DNA from: a virus
DNA: 64,000 nucleotides
Strand: one strand, 5' to 3'
Virus record (IMG/VR): IMGVR_UViG_3300010368_000009
Span: 1 to 64,000 of that record
Position numbers and translations under genes: made by a program. Positions 9,498 to 17,556 of this stretch are shown piece by piece. The stretch's first letter is position 1, and the number at the start of each line of letters is the position of its first letter. Under the pieces are notes generated by a model. The model searched no databases, was not told the origin of the DNA, and was given only the letters and a program-made list of their open reading frames with translations.

Positions 9498-9824
9498 TCA
9501 ATCATCATCAGATAACAGTTTATCTAACATCACCGTGCGTGGAACTAAATCGACAGTCAGTATGCAATCAAGCCCTGATGCAATATCCTGAAGAGTCGTC
9601 AATGATAAACTTTTATTTTCATGATTTTCAATTCTACTAATAGCGGGCTGTTTCAAACCCACCGATTCTGCAAGATCAGATTGCTTCATCTTCATAGATT
9701 TGCGTTGACGCTTAATTTTATCTTTGAAGGAAAATAGAAAAGCTTGGTTTAAAATTTCCAATGCTTCTTCTTTTGATCGCTTTAACCGGTTCACATCTTC
9801 GGGAATATAATCTTTAACACTCAT
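9498..9824 (-). CDS. XRE-family helix-turn-helix protein
   Basis: A 108-residue protein with a Cro/CI-type helix-turn-helix in the second half: KMKQSDLAESVGLKQPAISRIEN is the two-helix core, with SLTTLQDIASGL following. The N-terminal 45 residues are helical (RSKEEALEILNQAF), as in the antitoxin or regulator members of HigA-like families. The ATG at 9824 is preferred over an upstream TTG. No toxin-like gene is adjacent. It probably binds DNA near its own promoter or the neighbouring topoisomerase or MoxR promoters; the target is unknown. Confidence 0.85.
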   Translation of the reverse strand: MSVKDYIPEDVNRLKRSKEEALEILNQAFLFSFKDKIKRQRKSMKMKQSDLAESVGLKQPAISRIENHENKSLSLTTLQDIASGLDCILTVDLVPRTVMLDKLLSDDD

Positions 9825-9866
9825 TATTGTATCCAATATACTTATTAGGTATATTTAGGGACCAAA

Positions 9867-10241
9867 TCAGATAAACGCAATTGGAAGCACCGCACCGGGT
9901 CTTCGAACCATAATATTATCTTCACCCGTTACGAAACCGAAACTTTGAAGTTTACGTTTCATGGATGATTTGATTCCATCAATAACAACAGCGAGTGGTA
10001 AATTCTGCTCGTCTTGTCTTTTACAAATATATTGTAGCACTTCTAACATAGCATCACTTTTATTAGATGCTTCATCATCGAGTTCAATCTGGATGATGGT
10101 CGCATCACTGATGACAATCTTACATACCATATCAGTCTTCTCACCGCGAGAAATAGCAAGGACCACGATATTCTCGCCCTGTGCTTTTTCTTCGATGTCG
10201 AACTTGTTGGTGCTATTTTCTAATAAGTCTACAATACGCAT
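9867..10241 (-). CDS. unknown protein, weakly GNAT-like
   Basis: A 124-residue protein starting MRIVDLLENS, an N-terminal pattern shared by several unrelated small genes of this phage (see 21305 and 33192). The C-terminal half (LPLAVVIDGIKSSMKRKLQSFGFVTGED) looks like the last strand-helix-strand of a GNAT acetyltransferase, but the acetyl-CoA loop R/QxxGxG/A is not visible. It may be a degenerate GNAT fold or something unrelated. It begins 8 bases after the topoisomerase subunit gene and is probably cotranscribed with it. Confidence 0.55.
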   Translation of the reverse strand: MRIVDLLENSTNKFDIEEKAQGENIVVLAISRGEKTDMVCKIVISDATIIQIELDDEASNKSDAMLEVLQYICKRQDEQNLPLAVVIDGIKSSMKRKLQSFGFVTGEDNIMVRRPGAVLPIAFI

Positions 10242-10249
10242 ATTCTTAT

Positions 10250-11659
10250 TTATCGAACTTTGAGGTTCTTTAGCTCTTTTAATTCTGAAGCGAACACATT
10301 GCGGCGTTTTGTATTAGACATCACCAATCCTTTATATTTGGAAATGTCATTTTTCAAACGAGTGATTTCAGAAATAATCTTTTGATATGCTTCCTGAGTC
10401 CATGAATATGATGCTCGTGCCGATATACGATCAGCAATATCATCACTAGCCATAAGACCATCACGACTCGCACAATTAATGATGTCAGATTTCATGTCAG
10501 CTCGATTTTTCTTTTTTGAAATTCGATCTGGCATCTTGTGATCAAAGCACGCCTTGATGCAAAGAAGATAAAGAAGTTCAGCTTCCGCCAGCTTGATCAG
10601 GTTTTCATATCGAACAAGATATTGACTGAACCGCCACTTGGTCCATTCGCGAAGATATCGTTCAACAGGATCAGCATATTTCTGTTTAGCATCATGAATA
10701 TATTGAACAATGCCCTTGCCATCAAACGTGGTAACGACAAACGTTTCACTCGCTTCTTTACGAAGTTTGAGAAAGGTGATCGCGTCTTCTTCTGTCCATG
10801 TGCGACAACGGCCACGACGAAGTTTGATTTCAATGTTGATGGTTCGGGATGAAAAATCTTTAACATCATTGATTTCACCAGCATCCATCATCTCGTTTAA
10901 TTGTTCTTTAAACGAATCAATGGTGAGATTCATCGCTGGCAATTCAGTAACCACCAGTGTGCTCGCGTCTTTCACTTCGACCTTACCAGTGAATACCCAA
11001 ACCATGCCACCGGATTTATTATATCCCTTGAATACACCGCGTTGATTGTTCATAAAATCAAACGATGGTGCCAACCGTGGAAACTCTTCGGATTTATCAT
11101 CACGAAGACAAACGGAGATAGCATCGATTAAGTCATTGAGATTGCGAGGGAAAACCCGATCACTGTAACCAACACCGATTCCTTCTGCACCGTTCAACAG
11201 GTGAGTTGGCACCATCGGGAAAAATGTTTCTGGCATCAATCGAGAACCATCATGATTCTCAACCATTGGAATAATATCGGCATCCATGTAAAGCAAACTG
11301 TTGGTATATTCGGGTTTCTTCACATAGGTATAACGTGCACTAGCGAACGCGGTTGGTTTCAGAAGTGATCCGAACGAACCCTTACCGAGAAGCAAGGGCA
11401 CATTGTTCTTGAACGGTCCAGCCAATTGTGAAATTGAATCCGCAGCAGCCGTATCACCATGAACATAAAGTTCTTCAGCGATCATTGTGCCTGCAAGAGC
11501 AATCGTTTTAATTTTGTCGCGCCGATTTCGCATAAGGTACAACGCAATACGTTGCCCTTGTTTCAAACCATCGCGAGCATCAGGGATTGCCCGATTCTTA
11601 TTAACGTAAACAGCGAACCCGTGATACGCTTCTTCCAAAAATATGGTATTGGCTGACAT
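10250..11659 (-). CDS. type II topoisomerase, GyrA/ParC-like subunit (T4 gp52 type)
   Basis: A 469-residue DNA cleavage subunit of a T4-type topoisomerase. The N-terminus carries AIPDARDGLKQGQR, the hallmark of GyrA/ParC/gp52, and ASARYTYVK contains the catalytic tyrosine after its arginine. FFPMVPTHLLNGAEGIGVGY is the conserved tower-base region. It is the size of gp52, about half of a bacterial GyrA, with no C-terminal beta-pinwheel, as expected for phage enzymes. I chose the start MSANTIFLEEAYHGF, with AGGA 11 bases upstream; an in-frame ATG at 11692 is an alternative. It is divergent from the ATPase subunit gene. Confidence 0.93.
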   Translation of the reverse strand: MSANTIFLEEAYHGFAVYVNKNRAIPDARDGLKQGQRIALYLMRNRRDKIKTIALAGTMIAEELYVHGDTAAADSISQLAGPFKNNVPLLLGKGSFGSLLKPTAFASARYTYVKKPEYTNSLLYMDADIIPMVENHDGSRLMPETFFPMVPTHLLNGAEGIGVGYSDRVFPRNLNDLIDAISVCLRDDKSEEFPRLAPSFDFMNNQRGVFKGYNKSGGMVWVFTGKVEVKDASTLVVTELPAMNLTIDSFKEQLNEMMDAGEINDVKDFSSRTINIEIKLRRGRCRTWTEEDAITFLKLRKEASETFVVTTFDGKGIVQYIHDAKQKYADPVERYLREWTKWRFSQYLVRYENLIKLAEAELLYLLCIKACFDHKMPDRISKKKNRADMKSDIINCASRDGLMASDDIADRISARASYSWTQEAYQKIISEITRLKNDISKYKGLVMSNTKRRNVFASELKELKNLKVR

Positions 11660-11677
11660 GTTCACTGAAATCCTTTG

Positions 11678-11704
11678 TTGACAATTCGACATAACTACTA
11701 TACC
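11678..11704 (+). promoter_or_regulatory. promoter of the topoisomerase ATPase subunit
   Basis: TTGACA (11678-11683) and TATACC (11699-11704) with a 15-base spacer lie upstream of the plus-strand gene, within the region shared with the divergent gp52-like gene. Confidence 0.5.
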
Positions 11705-11737
11705 GTTCCCTTTCATAAGTCAAGCGGGAATTCACAC

Positions 11738-13603
11738 ATGGCACGTACCCCATCATCCCCAAAGCAACGCCAAAACAAAGAGTTGAGTGATTGGCAACAC
11801 GTGCGTCTTAAGACTGAGATGTATCTTGGATCACGTGATATCTCGACCGATACCATCGTTAACTATACCGGTAAGAAACTTGAACTCCAAGAAGTTCAAT
11901 ATGTTCCGGCACTTATGACCGCGTTTCGGGAATTGCTAGATAATGCCATGGATGAAATCGTTGGTCATGGTAATGGTAATATTATCAAAGTAACGTTTGA
12001 CCCGAATACTTTAACTATGTCGGTGCAAGATAACGGTGCTGGTATTCCTGTTGATCAGGTTGAAATGGTTTTTACTCGCCTTCGTGCCGGTTCGAATTTT
12101 AATGACCGTGAACAAGTAGTGGGTACAAATGGTATTGGTGCTTCTGCTGTCAACTTCGTATCTTCAAACTTTAAAGTTGATGTTTGGGCTAATAGTGTTC
12201 ATTACGAACAATCATATGAAGAAGATAATATTAACAACGAAGAAATTGTAATCAAACCACCACGTAAGAGTCCTGTTGGGCGCAAACGTGGTACGCGTGT
12301 ACAATTCACTCCATCGTCAACCGTCTTCAAACATATGGTGTTGCCAGAAGGATTGATTCGTGCCCGAATTCACGAATTGTCTTTCATCTATCCGAAAATC
12401 AAATTTTATTTTAATAATCAAATTATCAAAACGACTGATCTGTTCAAAGGACATGAATTCATTCGGGTTGATGTGAATTTGCCTGATAAGAAATTCTATA
12501 ACACCTTTTATATTGTTCCAAACTTCCACGATGGGAATGAGGAACATATGCATGCGGTTGTTAATGGTATCTGTGCATTCACTGGTGGCGAACACGTCAA
12601 GGCATTTCGTGCGAAGTTCTTTTCATCGATGCTTACCAACATCGCCAAGGAAGCCAAACAGCGTAAGGTCGTTCCTAACCGTTCTGATGTCGCTGCTGGA
12701 CTATTGGTGTTCGCGGTCACTCATATGGATGCACCAAACTTTAATTCACAGTCGAAACATTTTCTTGTGAACGCTGCTGCTGGTAAATGGATCACACAGG
12801 GCTTGGATGAAAAAGTCTTTGCCACCATTAAGCGCAAGCATCCTAAGTGGATCGAATCAATTATTGATCGTGCTGCTGTTCGTTCAAGCGCAAAAGATAT
12901 CAAGGACGCACAATCGTTCACCAAAAAAGCTGGTAAGACTAATGTTGTCAAATTGATTGATGCCACTGGTCGTGATCGGTCCAAATGTATTTTGATTATT
13001 GGTGAAGGCGATTCAGCTGTCAACCTTATCACCAGTGAACGGATCAATGCGATTCATGGTATCCTTCCATTGCGAGGGAAGATCATGAATGTTCACGGCG
13101 TCAAAGTTTCTGATGCTGTGAAATCGCCAGCGCTGGCCGATATTATTTCAGCTCTTGGTTTGGTATACGGTAAGACGGCAAAACGACATGAGTTGCGATA
13201 TGGTCAAATTCATATTGCGACAGACGAAGATCATGACGGTTATCATATCTTGTGTCTCTTTATCAACTTCCTGTATACGTATTGGCCTGAACTATTCGCC
13301 GATAAGAATAAACCATTCGCTTCGAAGATCATGACGCCCTTCATCATTTTGAAGAAAGGTGATCAGCGGAAATATGTTTATCAAACCGATTATCATAAAT
13401 TCGATCCATCAAAATATAAGGGATGGGAAATCACTCGTGCTAAGGGGCTTGGTACGCTTGAAAGCCCGGAGTGGAAAGATATTCTAGGTAACCCGAAACT
13501 GATTTCCTTCTGGGAAAATGGGAAAATGAAAGAAACATTAGATTTGATGTTTAATGGTAAACGTGCAGATGATCGTAAAGATTGGTTAGAGGTCGCTATC
13601 TGA
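11738..13603 (+). CDS. type II topoisomerase, GyrB/ParE-like subunit (T4 gp39/60 type)
   Basis: A 621-residue ATPase and Toprim subunit. The GHKL ATP site is seen in FRELLDNAMDEI (N box), VQDNGAGIPV (G1) and GTNGIGASAVN (lid). The Toprim domain shows IIGEGDSAVN and TDEDHDGYHI, which supplies the metal-binding acidic triad. It covers in one chain what T4 splits between genes 39 and 60. The ATG at 11738 follows a GCGGGAA site; longer reading frames lack one. It probably forms a heterotetramer with the divergent gp52-like subunit and supports replication. Confidence 0.95.
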   Translation: MARTPSSPKQRQNKELSDWQHVRLKTEMYLGSRDISTDTIVNYTGKKLELQEVQYVPALMTAFRELLDNAMDEIVGHGNGNIIKVTFDPNTLTMSVQDNGAGIPVDQVEMVFTRLRAGSNFNDREQVVGTNGIGASAVNFVSSNFKVDVWANSVHYEQSYEEDNINNEEIVIKPPRKSPVGRKRGTRVQFTPSSTVFKHMVLPEGLIRARIHELSFIYPKIKFYFNNQIIKTTDLFKGHEFIRVDVNLPDKKFYNTFYIVPNFHDGNEEHMHAVVNGICAFTGGEHVKAFRAKFFSSMLTNIAKEAKQRKVVPNRSDVAAGLLVFAVTHMDAPNFNSQSKHFLVNAAAGKWITQGLDEKVFATIKRKHPKWIESIIDRAAVRSSAKDIKDAQSFTKKAGKTNVVKLIDATGRDRSKCILIIGEGDSAVNLITSERINAIHGILPLRGKIMNVHGVKVSDAVKSPALADIISALGLVYGKTAKRHELRYGQIHIATDEDHDGYHILCLFINFLYTYWPELFADKNKPFASKIMTPFIILKKGDQRKYVYQTDYHKFDPSKYKGWEITRAKGLGTLESPEWKDILGNPKLISFWENGKMKETLDLMFNGKRADDRKDWLEVAI

Positions 13604-13842
13604 TGAATAAGATTTCCCAACGATACAAACGAATTCCGTATTCACCAAGAAGCAATATGGGTGAAGACCTTTGGAAACTTATTGATCAACAATTTACAAT
13701 CGAACTCATTCGTATGTTGGTCAAGGGCGAAACTACCATGCTATGGAACATGTATTCTGATTCCAAACTCATTGTTGAACTTCACACGTCTCTTAATAAT
13801 ACAAAATCAATAAACATCATGTTAATAAAACAAACTGCATAA
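13603..13842 (+). CDS. small unknown protein
   Basis: A 79-residue protein whose ATG overlaps the topoisomerase stop (TGATG), so translation is coupled to that gene. It is polar with no membrane segment or motif I recognise. The C-terminal half (SKLIVELHTSLNNTKSINIML) may be a small helical or strand unit. Its position suggests coexpression with the topoisomerase, not necessarily a related function. Confidence 0.55.
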   Translation: MNKISQRYKRIPYSPRSNMGEDLWKLIDQQFTIELIRMLVKGETTMLWNMYSDSKLIVELHTSLNNTKSINIMLIKQTA

Positions 13843-13867
13843 AAATGCATTTTGTTGAAAAAACCGT

Positions 13868-13896
13868 TTGACATTCTGATTTCAACCGGCTATACA
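13868..13896 (+). promoter_or_regulatory. sigma70-like promoter
   Basis: TTGACA (13868-13873), 17-base spacer, TATACA (13891-13896). It lies 370 bases before the next CDS-free tRNA pair and points into a segment with no coding sequence. Confidence 0.7.
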
Positions 13897-14195
13897 TATA
13901 AGCATAGGAAGACGGGGTGACCTGTTAACTGAAAACAAGACGAAGAAAACGTTCATTTCTTCACGACTGAGATATGGTTAGGACTATTGGAAAGACATAT
14001 AAAGTTGTACTTTATATATTCAATGGTGCTGACACTCGATAACTTCTTTAATGAAGACCGACGAAAGACCGATGATAAGGGTGAATGCGGATTGAGTAGA
14101 ACACCATAGGTAAATGTCGAACAAACGGACGTGACTGGTAAGAGAGTTACTTGGGAGAGGTATAAGGGGCGTCACCCCTTGCCTCTCCCAAACTT
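13897..14195 (+). ncRNA. candidate leader/non-coding RNA before two tRNA-Ser
   Basis: About 300 bases without a credible gene, starting at a good promoter. They contain a hairpin ATATAAAG/CTTTATAT near 13999-14018 and a strong compound hairpin at 14152-14190, where GGGAGAGG pairs with CCTCTCCC around an inner AGGGG/CCCCT stem. No T-run follows the hairpin, so it is more likely a folded transcript or processing structure than a simple terminator. The transcript would run into the tRNA-Ser genes. I recognise no RNA family. Confidence 0.4.
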
Positions 14196-14214
14196 TATGT
14201 ATAAGTATATCATT

Positions 14215-14300
14215 GGAAGATAGGAAGGCTTGGTGCCTTAACGGGTTTCGAAAGCCCGCCCACCTTACGGTTGATGGTTCGAATCCATTATCTTCCGCCA
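14215..14300 (+). tRNA. tRNA-Ser(CGA)
   Basis: Acceptor GGAAGAT/ATCTTCC, discriminator G and encoded CCA. Anticodon stem CGGGT/GCCCG closes the loop TTCGAAA, giving anticodon CGA. It has a long variable arm and a standard T-arm (GGTTCGAATCC), so it is class II. Confidence 0.93.
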
Positions 14301-14310
14301 CATTGGCTAT

Positions 14311-14401
14311 GGATAGGCAATCCGATTGGCGACGGAGCCGGTTTTGAACACCGTGTGAGCGTGAAAGCGCCTTGGGGGTTCGACTCCCTCCCTATCCGCC
14401 A
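14311..14401 (+). tRNA. tRNA-Ser(TGA)
   Basis: Acceptor GGATAGG/CCTATCC, discriminator G, CCA encoded. Loop TTTGAAC gives anticodon TGA. The long variable arm GAGCGTGAAAGCGC supports serine identity. It lies ten bases after the previous tRNA. Confidence 0.92.
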
Positions 14402-14412
14402 AGTCTTTTTAC

Positions 14413-14441
14413 TTGACAAATACTATTGAACCGTTTAAGTT
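14413..14441 (+). promoter_or_regulatory. sigma70-like promoter
   Basis: TTGACA (14413-14418), 17-base spacer, TAAGTT (14436-14441), then the leader ACGGGAGAGAATATATT before the ATG at 14468. Very similar GGGAGAGATTATT leaders precede the genes at 28217 and 28687. Confidence 0.65.
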
Positions 14442-14467
14442 AAACTTAACACGGGAGAGAATATATT

Positions 14468-15022
14468 ATGTCTGACACACGCACTCTGGATATTGATGAC
14501 TTCGGTATGCGCTTCCAAGTGTTTACTCGCAAGTATGCTGACTCTAAGTGGTCTGTTGCCATGTTCAATCTGTTTCAGTTGATCGATAATCGGATTTGGT
14601 CAGACTATATCAAGCACGTGCGGGCAAAGCTGCAATCTTCCGATATTCCTGAAAATAAGAGCTATCGATATTATCCATTTGATGCTGAAGCCGGTTGTAC
14701 ACAACGAAAGCTCACGGTTGGTGATCAGCGGGAAATGTTGAAACATATTTTGTATGAAGCCATGCAAACATATGAATTTAATCTTATGACACATCCCGAA
14801 TGGGGAATGGTGGGTGGCTATCCTATACCAGATAAATCATCAGACCATGTTGCTCTCACCGACACGGCCAAACATATCGCGTTGACTTTCTTTGCGACTA
14901 TCGCAACAATGCCGATGACAGAATTCGAAGGCTTTTTCAATTGTATGTTTGTCGATCCCGGCTGGGAAGGCGTGCGGGCACAACCATGGGCCAAGTTTAT
15001 CGAAAAGGAACTAGCAGCATGA
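14468..15022 (+). CDS. unknown protein (184 residues)
   Basis: A soluble 184-residue protein with a good GGGAGAG ribosome site and its own promoter. It is helical in prediction by eye, rich in aromatic residues, and has no motif I recognise. It starts a run of four tightly overlapping genes: the next gene overlaps its stop by ATGA. Function unknown. Confidence 0.7.
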   Translation: MSDTRTLDIDDFGMRFQVFTRKYADSKWSVAMFNLFQLIDNRIWSDYIKHVRAKLQSSDIPENKSYRYYPFDAEAGCTQRKLTVGDQREMLKHILYEAMQTYEFNLMTHPEWGMVGGYPIPDKSSDHVALTDTAKHIALTFFATIATMPMTEFEGFFNCMFVDPGWEGVRAQPWAKFIEKELAA

Positions 15023-15474
15023 ACAGTTTCGCAATCGTCAATGGACAACGTGTTCAAATTCCCAATGGTAGTGAAGTCTCTATCGTTGGAAGTAAACTCT
15101 ACATTGATGGTAAAGAATATAAAGCGGATGGTTCAGAGCCACTGATTTCTATTACCATTGAAGGTGATGTCGGTTCTCTCAAGGTTGATAAGGGCGACGT
15201 TTCGGTTCTGGGTAGTGTGAACGGTAATGTTGAAGCCGGTGGTTCCGTTGGTTGTGGTCAGGTTGATGGTCATGTTGTAGCAGGTGGATCGATCACCTGT
15301 GGTAACATTGATGGTCCAGTTGATTCTGGTGGTTCTGTGAACTGTATGAATATTACCGGTAATGTTGATTCTGGTGGTTCTGTGAACTGTATGAATATTG
15401 AAGGATCAGTTGATGCTGGTGGTTCTGTGAGATATAGCAAGGAAACTGATGATGGCAACGGAACCCTGCGTTAA
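15019..15474 (+). CDS. bactofilin-like beta-solenoid protein
   Basis: A 151-residue protein whose residues from about 60 to 145 consist of short Gly/Val repeats: VNGNVEAGGSVGCG, VDGHVVAGGSITCG, IDGPVDSGGSVNCM, ITGNVDSGGSVNCM and so on. The 17-residue periodicity with alternating strands and GG turns is typical of a right-handed beta-helix such as bactofilins (polymer-forming cytoskeletal proteins). The N-terminal 55 residues are a separate small beta region. It starts by ATGA overlap with the previous gene, with an AAGGAA site. It might polymerise or form a rigid rod; whether it is a virion or an intracellular protein cannot be told. Confidence 0.65.
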   Translation: MNSFAIVNGQRVQIPNGSEVSIVGSKLYIDGKEYKADGSEPLISITIEGDVGSLKVDKGDVSVLGSVNGNVEAGGSVGCGQVDGHVVAGGSITCGNIDGPVDSGGSVNCMNITGNVDSGGSVNCMNIEGSVDAGGSVRYSKETDDGNGTLR

Positions 15475-15814
15475 GAAGTGGCTTGTAATATACAAAGGTC
15501 ACAATCCGGCAAAAGCAGAAAATATAATTCGGGTTGTGGAAGCTACACATAAACCCGGTGGTAATACATATGATGTTTGGTATGTAGAGAACCATAAAGC
15601 GTATATCGGCGACGTGTTGTGGTATTTGCATGAATCTAGTCATGGTGCTGATCTTAGCTATGTTATGGAGGATGACTTTGACACTCCTGCGGATTTTATA
15701 AATTTGGTAAATCAATTTATCCGAAATGATCGTGCCAGACTTGAATTTCTGTTCAAAGAACACTGTATGGTTTGTGATAAAATCGCACACAATATGAAAA
15801 GAGCAAACCCATGA
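15449..15814 (+). CDS. unknown protein (121 residues)
   Basis: A 121-residue soluble protein that overlaps the end of the bactofilin-like gene by 26 bases and has an AAGGAA site inside that gene. It is acidic overall, with a CMVCDK pair of cysteines near the C-terminus. No family is recognised. It is followed by another gene through an ATGA overlap. Confidence 0.65.
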   Translation: MMATEPCVKKWLVIYKGHNPAKAENIIRVVEATHKPGGNTYDVWYVENHKAYIGDVLWYLHESSHGADLSYVMEDDFDTPADFINLVNQFIRNDRARLEFLFKEHCMVCDKIAHNMKRANP

Positions 15815-16191
15815 CCAACCGTGCTCATATACAGATACATACCACTGGCACAAACATTTGCTTTGTGTCTGATTATCCATATGGAATCATGTCTGATTTC
15901 GGTGAGAAGATCAAAGCATATCTATCCGAAGTGGTCACAGCTGCTGAAGGATTGGAACCAGCACAATATCATAGTGTTGATGATGTCGTTAAATGGTTCA
16001 TGCAATTTGGTTTAACCTTTTCAGAAACATGCAATATGGGTAAAGTTTATTGGTACAAGATTGATATCAAACCAGAATGTCGTGGGATTGATCTTCGTTA
16101 TTGCTCTCGCTGGTTGGATAATTGGGATGAATCAGATTTTGCCCTAAGTAATAGACTATTGACATCCGATCCTATCCTTAGTACACCGTGA
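15811..16191 (+). CDS. unknown protein (126 residues)
   Basis: A 126-residue soluble protein beginning MTNRAHIQIHTTG; the last of four overlapping genes and followed directly by tRNA-Thr. A strand-rich N-terminus and a helix (IKAYLSEVVTAAEG) are apparent, but no motif. Function unknown. Confidence 0.65.
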   Translation: MTNRAHIQIHTTGTNICFVSDYPYGIMSDFGEKIKAYLSEVVTAAEGLEPAQYHSVDDVVKWFMQFGLTFSETCNMGKVYWYKIDIKPECRGIDLRYCSRWLDNWDESDFALSNRLLTSDPILSTP

Positions 16192-16197
16192 TTATAT

Positions 16198-16273
16198 GCC
16201 GTCATAGCTCAGTTGGCAGAGCGCCTGCCTTGTAAGCAGGATGTCCGGGGTTCGAATCCTCGTGGCGGCACCA
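16198..16273 (+). tRNA. tRNA-Thr(TGT)
   Basis: A canonical 76-base tRNA: acceptor GCCGTCA/TGGCGGC, D-arm GCTCAGTTGGCAGAGC, loop CTTGTAA with anticodon TGT, T-arm GGGTTCGAATCC, A73 and CCA. Confidence 0.96.
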
Positions 16274-16295
16274 TTCCCCTCATGAAAGGTTTTTC

Positions 16296-16556
16296 ATGTC
16301 AGACCCGTATGTAGAATATCAAAACCTAAAAGCCCGCCACCAGAAAGAGTTGGTTGAGTGGATTCATTCGACGCCCGCAAATCTAGCTGCTTTTCAAGAA
16401 GATACGGGTTATGATACACCAGAAGAATATCTTGATGAATACGGATATAAGTTCTGCATCATAGCTCATATAGCACAAGATTTACGTCATCCTGATTATG
16501 AAACGTGGCGAGATGAATACATCCCGTATCATTTCTTGGAAGACCGATTCCATTAA
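16296..16556 (+). CDS. unknown small protein
   Basis: An 86-residue acidic helical protein (MSDPYVEYQNLKARHQKEL start) with an AAGG site 9 bases upstream. It contains a TGYDTPEEYLDEYGY stretch and no known motif. It lies between tRNA genes. Function unknown. Confidence 0.65.
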   Translation: MSDPYVEYQNLKARHQKELVEWIHSTPANLAAFQEDTGYDTPEEYLDEYGYKFCIIAHIAQDLRHPDYETWRDEYIPYHFLEDRFH

Positions 16557-16568
16557 CCGATTGAGTAT

Positions 16569-16754
16569 ATGATGTTAAAACGACACAAAGACACAGCATT
16601 TACTATAACCTTCATGCCCTTAAGGTGGAAATGGGGTTGCACCGATGCCATGGGGTGTAAATCATTTACAATGGGTCCGTTTCGGTTTGGGTATTATAAT
16701 CCACATTCTGCGAACAAGTCATATAATTTCACAACCAAACTCTACGACAAATAG
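16569..16754 (+). CDS. unknown small protein
   Basis: A 61-residue basic protein ending in TAG. The segment FTMGPFRFGYYNP is glycine- and aromatic-rich and looks like a short beta hairpin unit, which argues for a real gene. The ribosome site is weak (GAG). The stop codon lies one base before the following tRNA-like element, so with the suppressor tRNA at 17557 its end could be read through. Confidence 0.5.
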   Translation: MMLKRHKDTAFTITFMPLRWKWGCTDAMGCKSFTMGPFRFGYYNPHSANKSYNFTTKLYDK

Positions 16755-16755
16755 C

Positions 16756-16838
16756 GGGCAGGACTCTGGTAGGGAAACCGCTGCGGCGTTAATGAACAAA
16801 TGCAAACCCCATGGGTTCAATTCCCATCCTGTCCACCA
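16756..16838 (+). tRNA. tRNA-like element with abnormal anticodon arm
   Basis: Acceptor GGGCAGG/CCTGTCC (one G-T pair), A73, CCA and a perfect T-arm ATGGG-TTCAATT-CCCAT show a tRNA body of 83 bases. The D-arm contains GGT/ACC around AGGGAA. The best anticodon stem is GCGTT/AATGC, but it closes an 8-base loop AATGAACA without a T at position 33, so no normal anticodon can be assigned. It could be an expanded-loop tRNA, a degenerate tRNA or a tRNA mimic. Confidence 0.6.
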
Positions 16839-16852
16839 TTAATGAGTATATT

Positions 16853-17164
16853 ATGCTTGATGATCATCCGTTAATTCCGCAATTAAAAGAATATATGAAG
16901 CAATCAGTATCTGCTGATGGTGAACAACGTATTGGTGAATATTTCTGGTCTTCTGAATTGCCATCATATGATTTCACAAAAGAAGTTCTTGAACCGGGTT
17001 GTAGTGAAACCTTACCCGAAGGTGCAACAGGATTGAGAGTCGATGATGACTTCTGGATCGTTGGCATTATTCCCTACGAGTATAAAGATGTTCCAACCCG
17101 TGAACTGGTCGATGTGTTGTATCCATGGATACCAGAAGGAAAAGTAATTATACTTTCCGAATGA
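16853..17164 (+). CDS. unknown protein (103 residues)
   Basis: A 103-residue protein (MLDDHPLIPQLKEYM) with a helix followed by strand-rich sequence and a WIVGIIPYEY core. The start after GAGTATATT is preferred to an upstream ATG inside the tRNA-like element. It overlaps the next gene by ATGA. No family is recognised. Confidence 0.6.
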   Translation: MLDDHPLIPQLKEYMKQSVSADGEQRIGEYFWSSELPSYDFTKEVLEPGCSETLPEGATGLRVDDDFWIVGIIPYEYKDVPTRELVDVLYPWIPEGKVIILSE

Positions 17165-17520
17165 TGGTTATAAGTAAGTTCATGAAAGAACTTACTCTTG
17201 CAGTTCGACACGATAATAATCTAGCCTTTGCGGAATTTGATGAAGATGGTAACATCTTACATTGGAAGGTGAAGACTCAAGCAAAGTTCATAGAAGAATC
17301 ACTTGGTCGAGAATTACCGTACACATGGGTATTGGTCGTTGGCAAAGAAGAAAAAGATCAAACCATCATCTGTGAAGTTTTAGAGACTTTTCCAATGGAC
17401 GAGTATGGTGATACAATTAATATCCTAAACGAGCCGATGTTCCAGTTACAAGCAAGCGAGTTACTAATATCATATATGAAAGATCATAGATGTGATGTAT
17501 CAGCTGAAACTATTAATTGA
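17161..17520 (+). CDS. unknown protein (119 residues)
   Basis: A 119-residue protein starting by ATGA overlap; an internal ATG at 17182 is an alternative start. It shows a strand-rich pattern (NLAFAEFDEDGNILHWKV, YTWVLVVGKEEKDQT) suggestive of a small antiparallel beta fold. Nothing identifies its role. tRNA-Sup follows 36 bases later. Confidence 0.6.
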   Translation: MMVISKFMKELTLAVRHDNNLAFAEFDEDGNILHWKVKTQAKFIEESLGRELPYTWVLVVGKEEKDQTIICEVLETFPMDEYGDTINILNEPMFQLQASELLISYMKDHRCDVSAETIN

Positions 17521-17556
17521 CATTGATGGTTCACCCTGTATATTGATGTCTTCAAC

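Noticed and set aside
14020-14301. Minus-strand ORF of 93 codons
   Set aside because: It runs through tRNA-Ser(CGA) and a hairpin in antisense and has no ribosome site.
15353-15880. Minus-strand ORF of 175 codons
   Set aside because: Antisense to the bactofilin-like repeats and the next two genes; arises from repeat periodicity.
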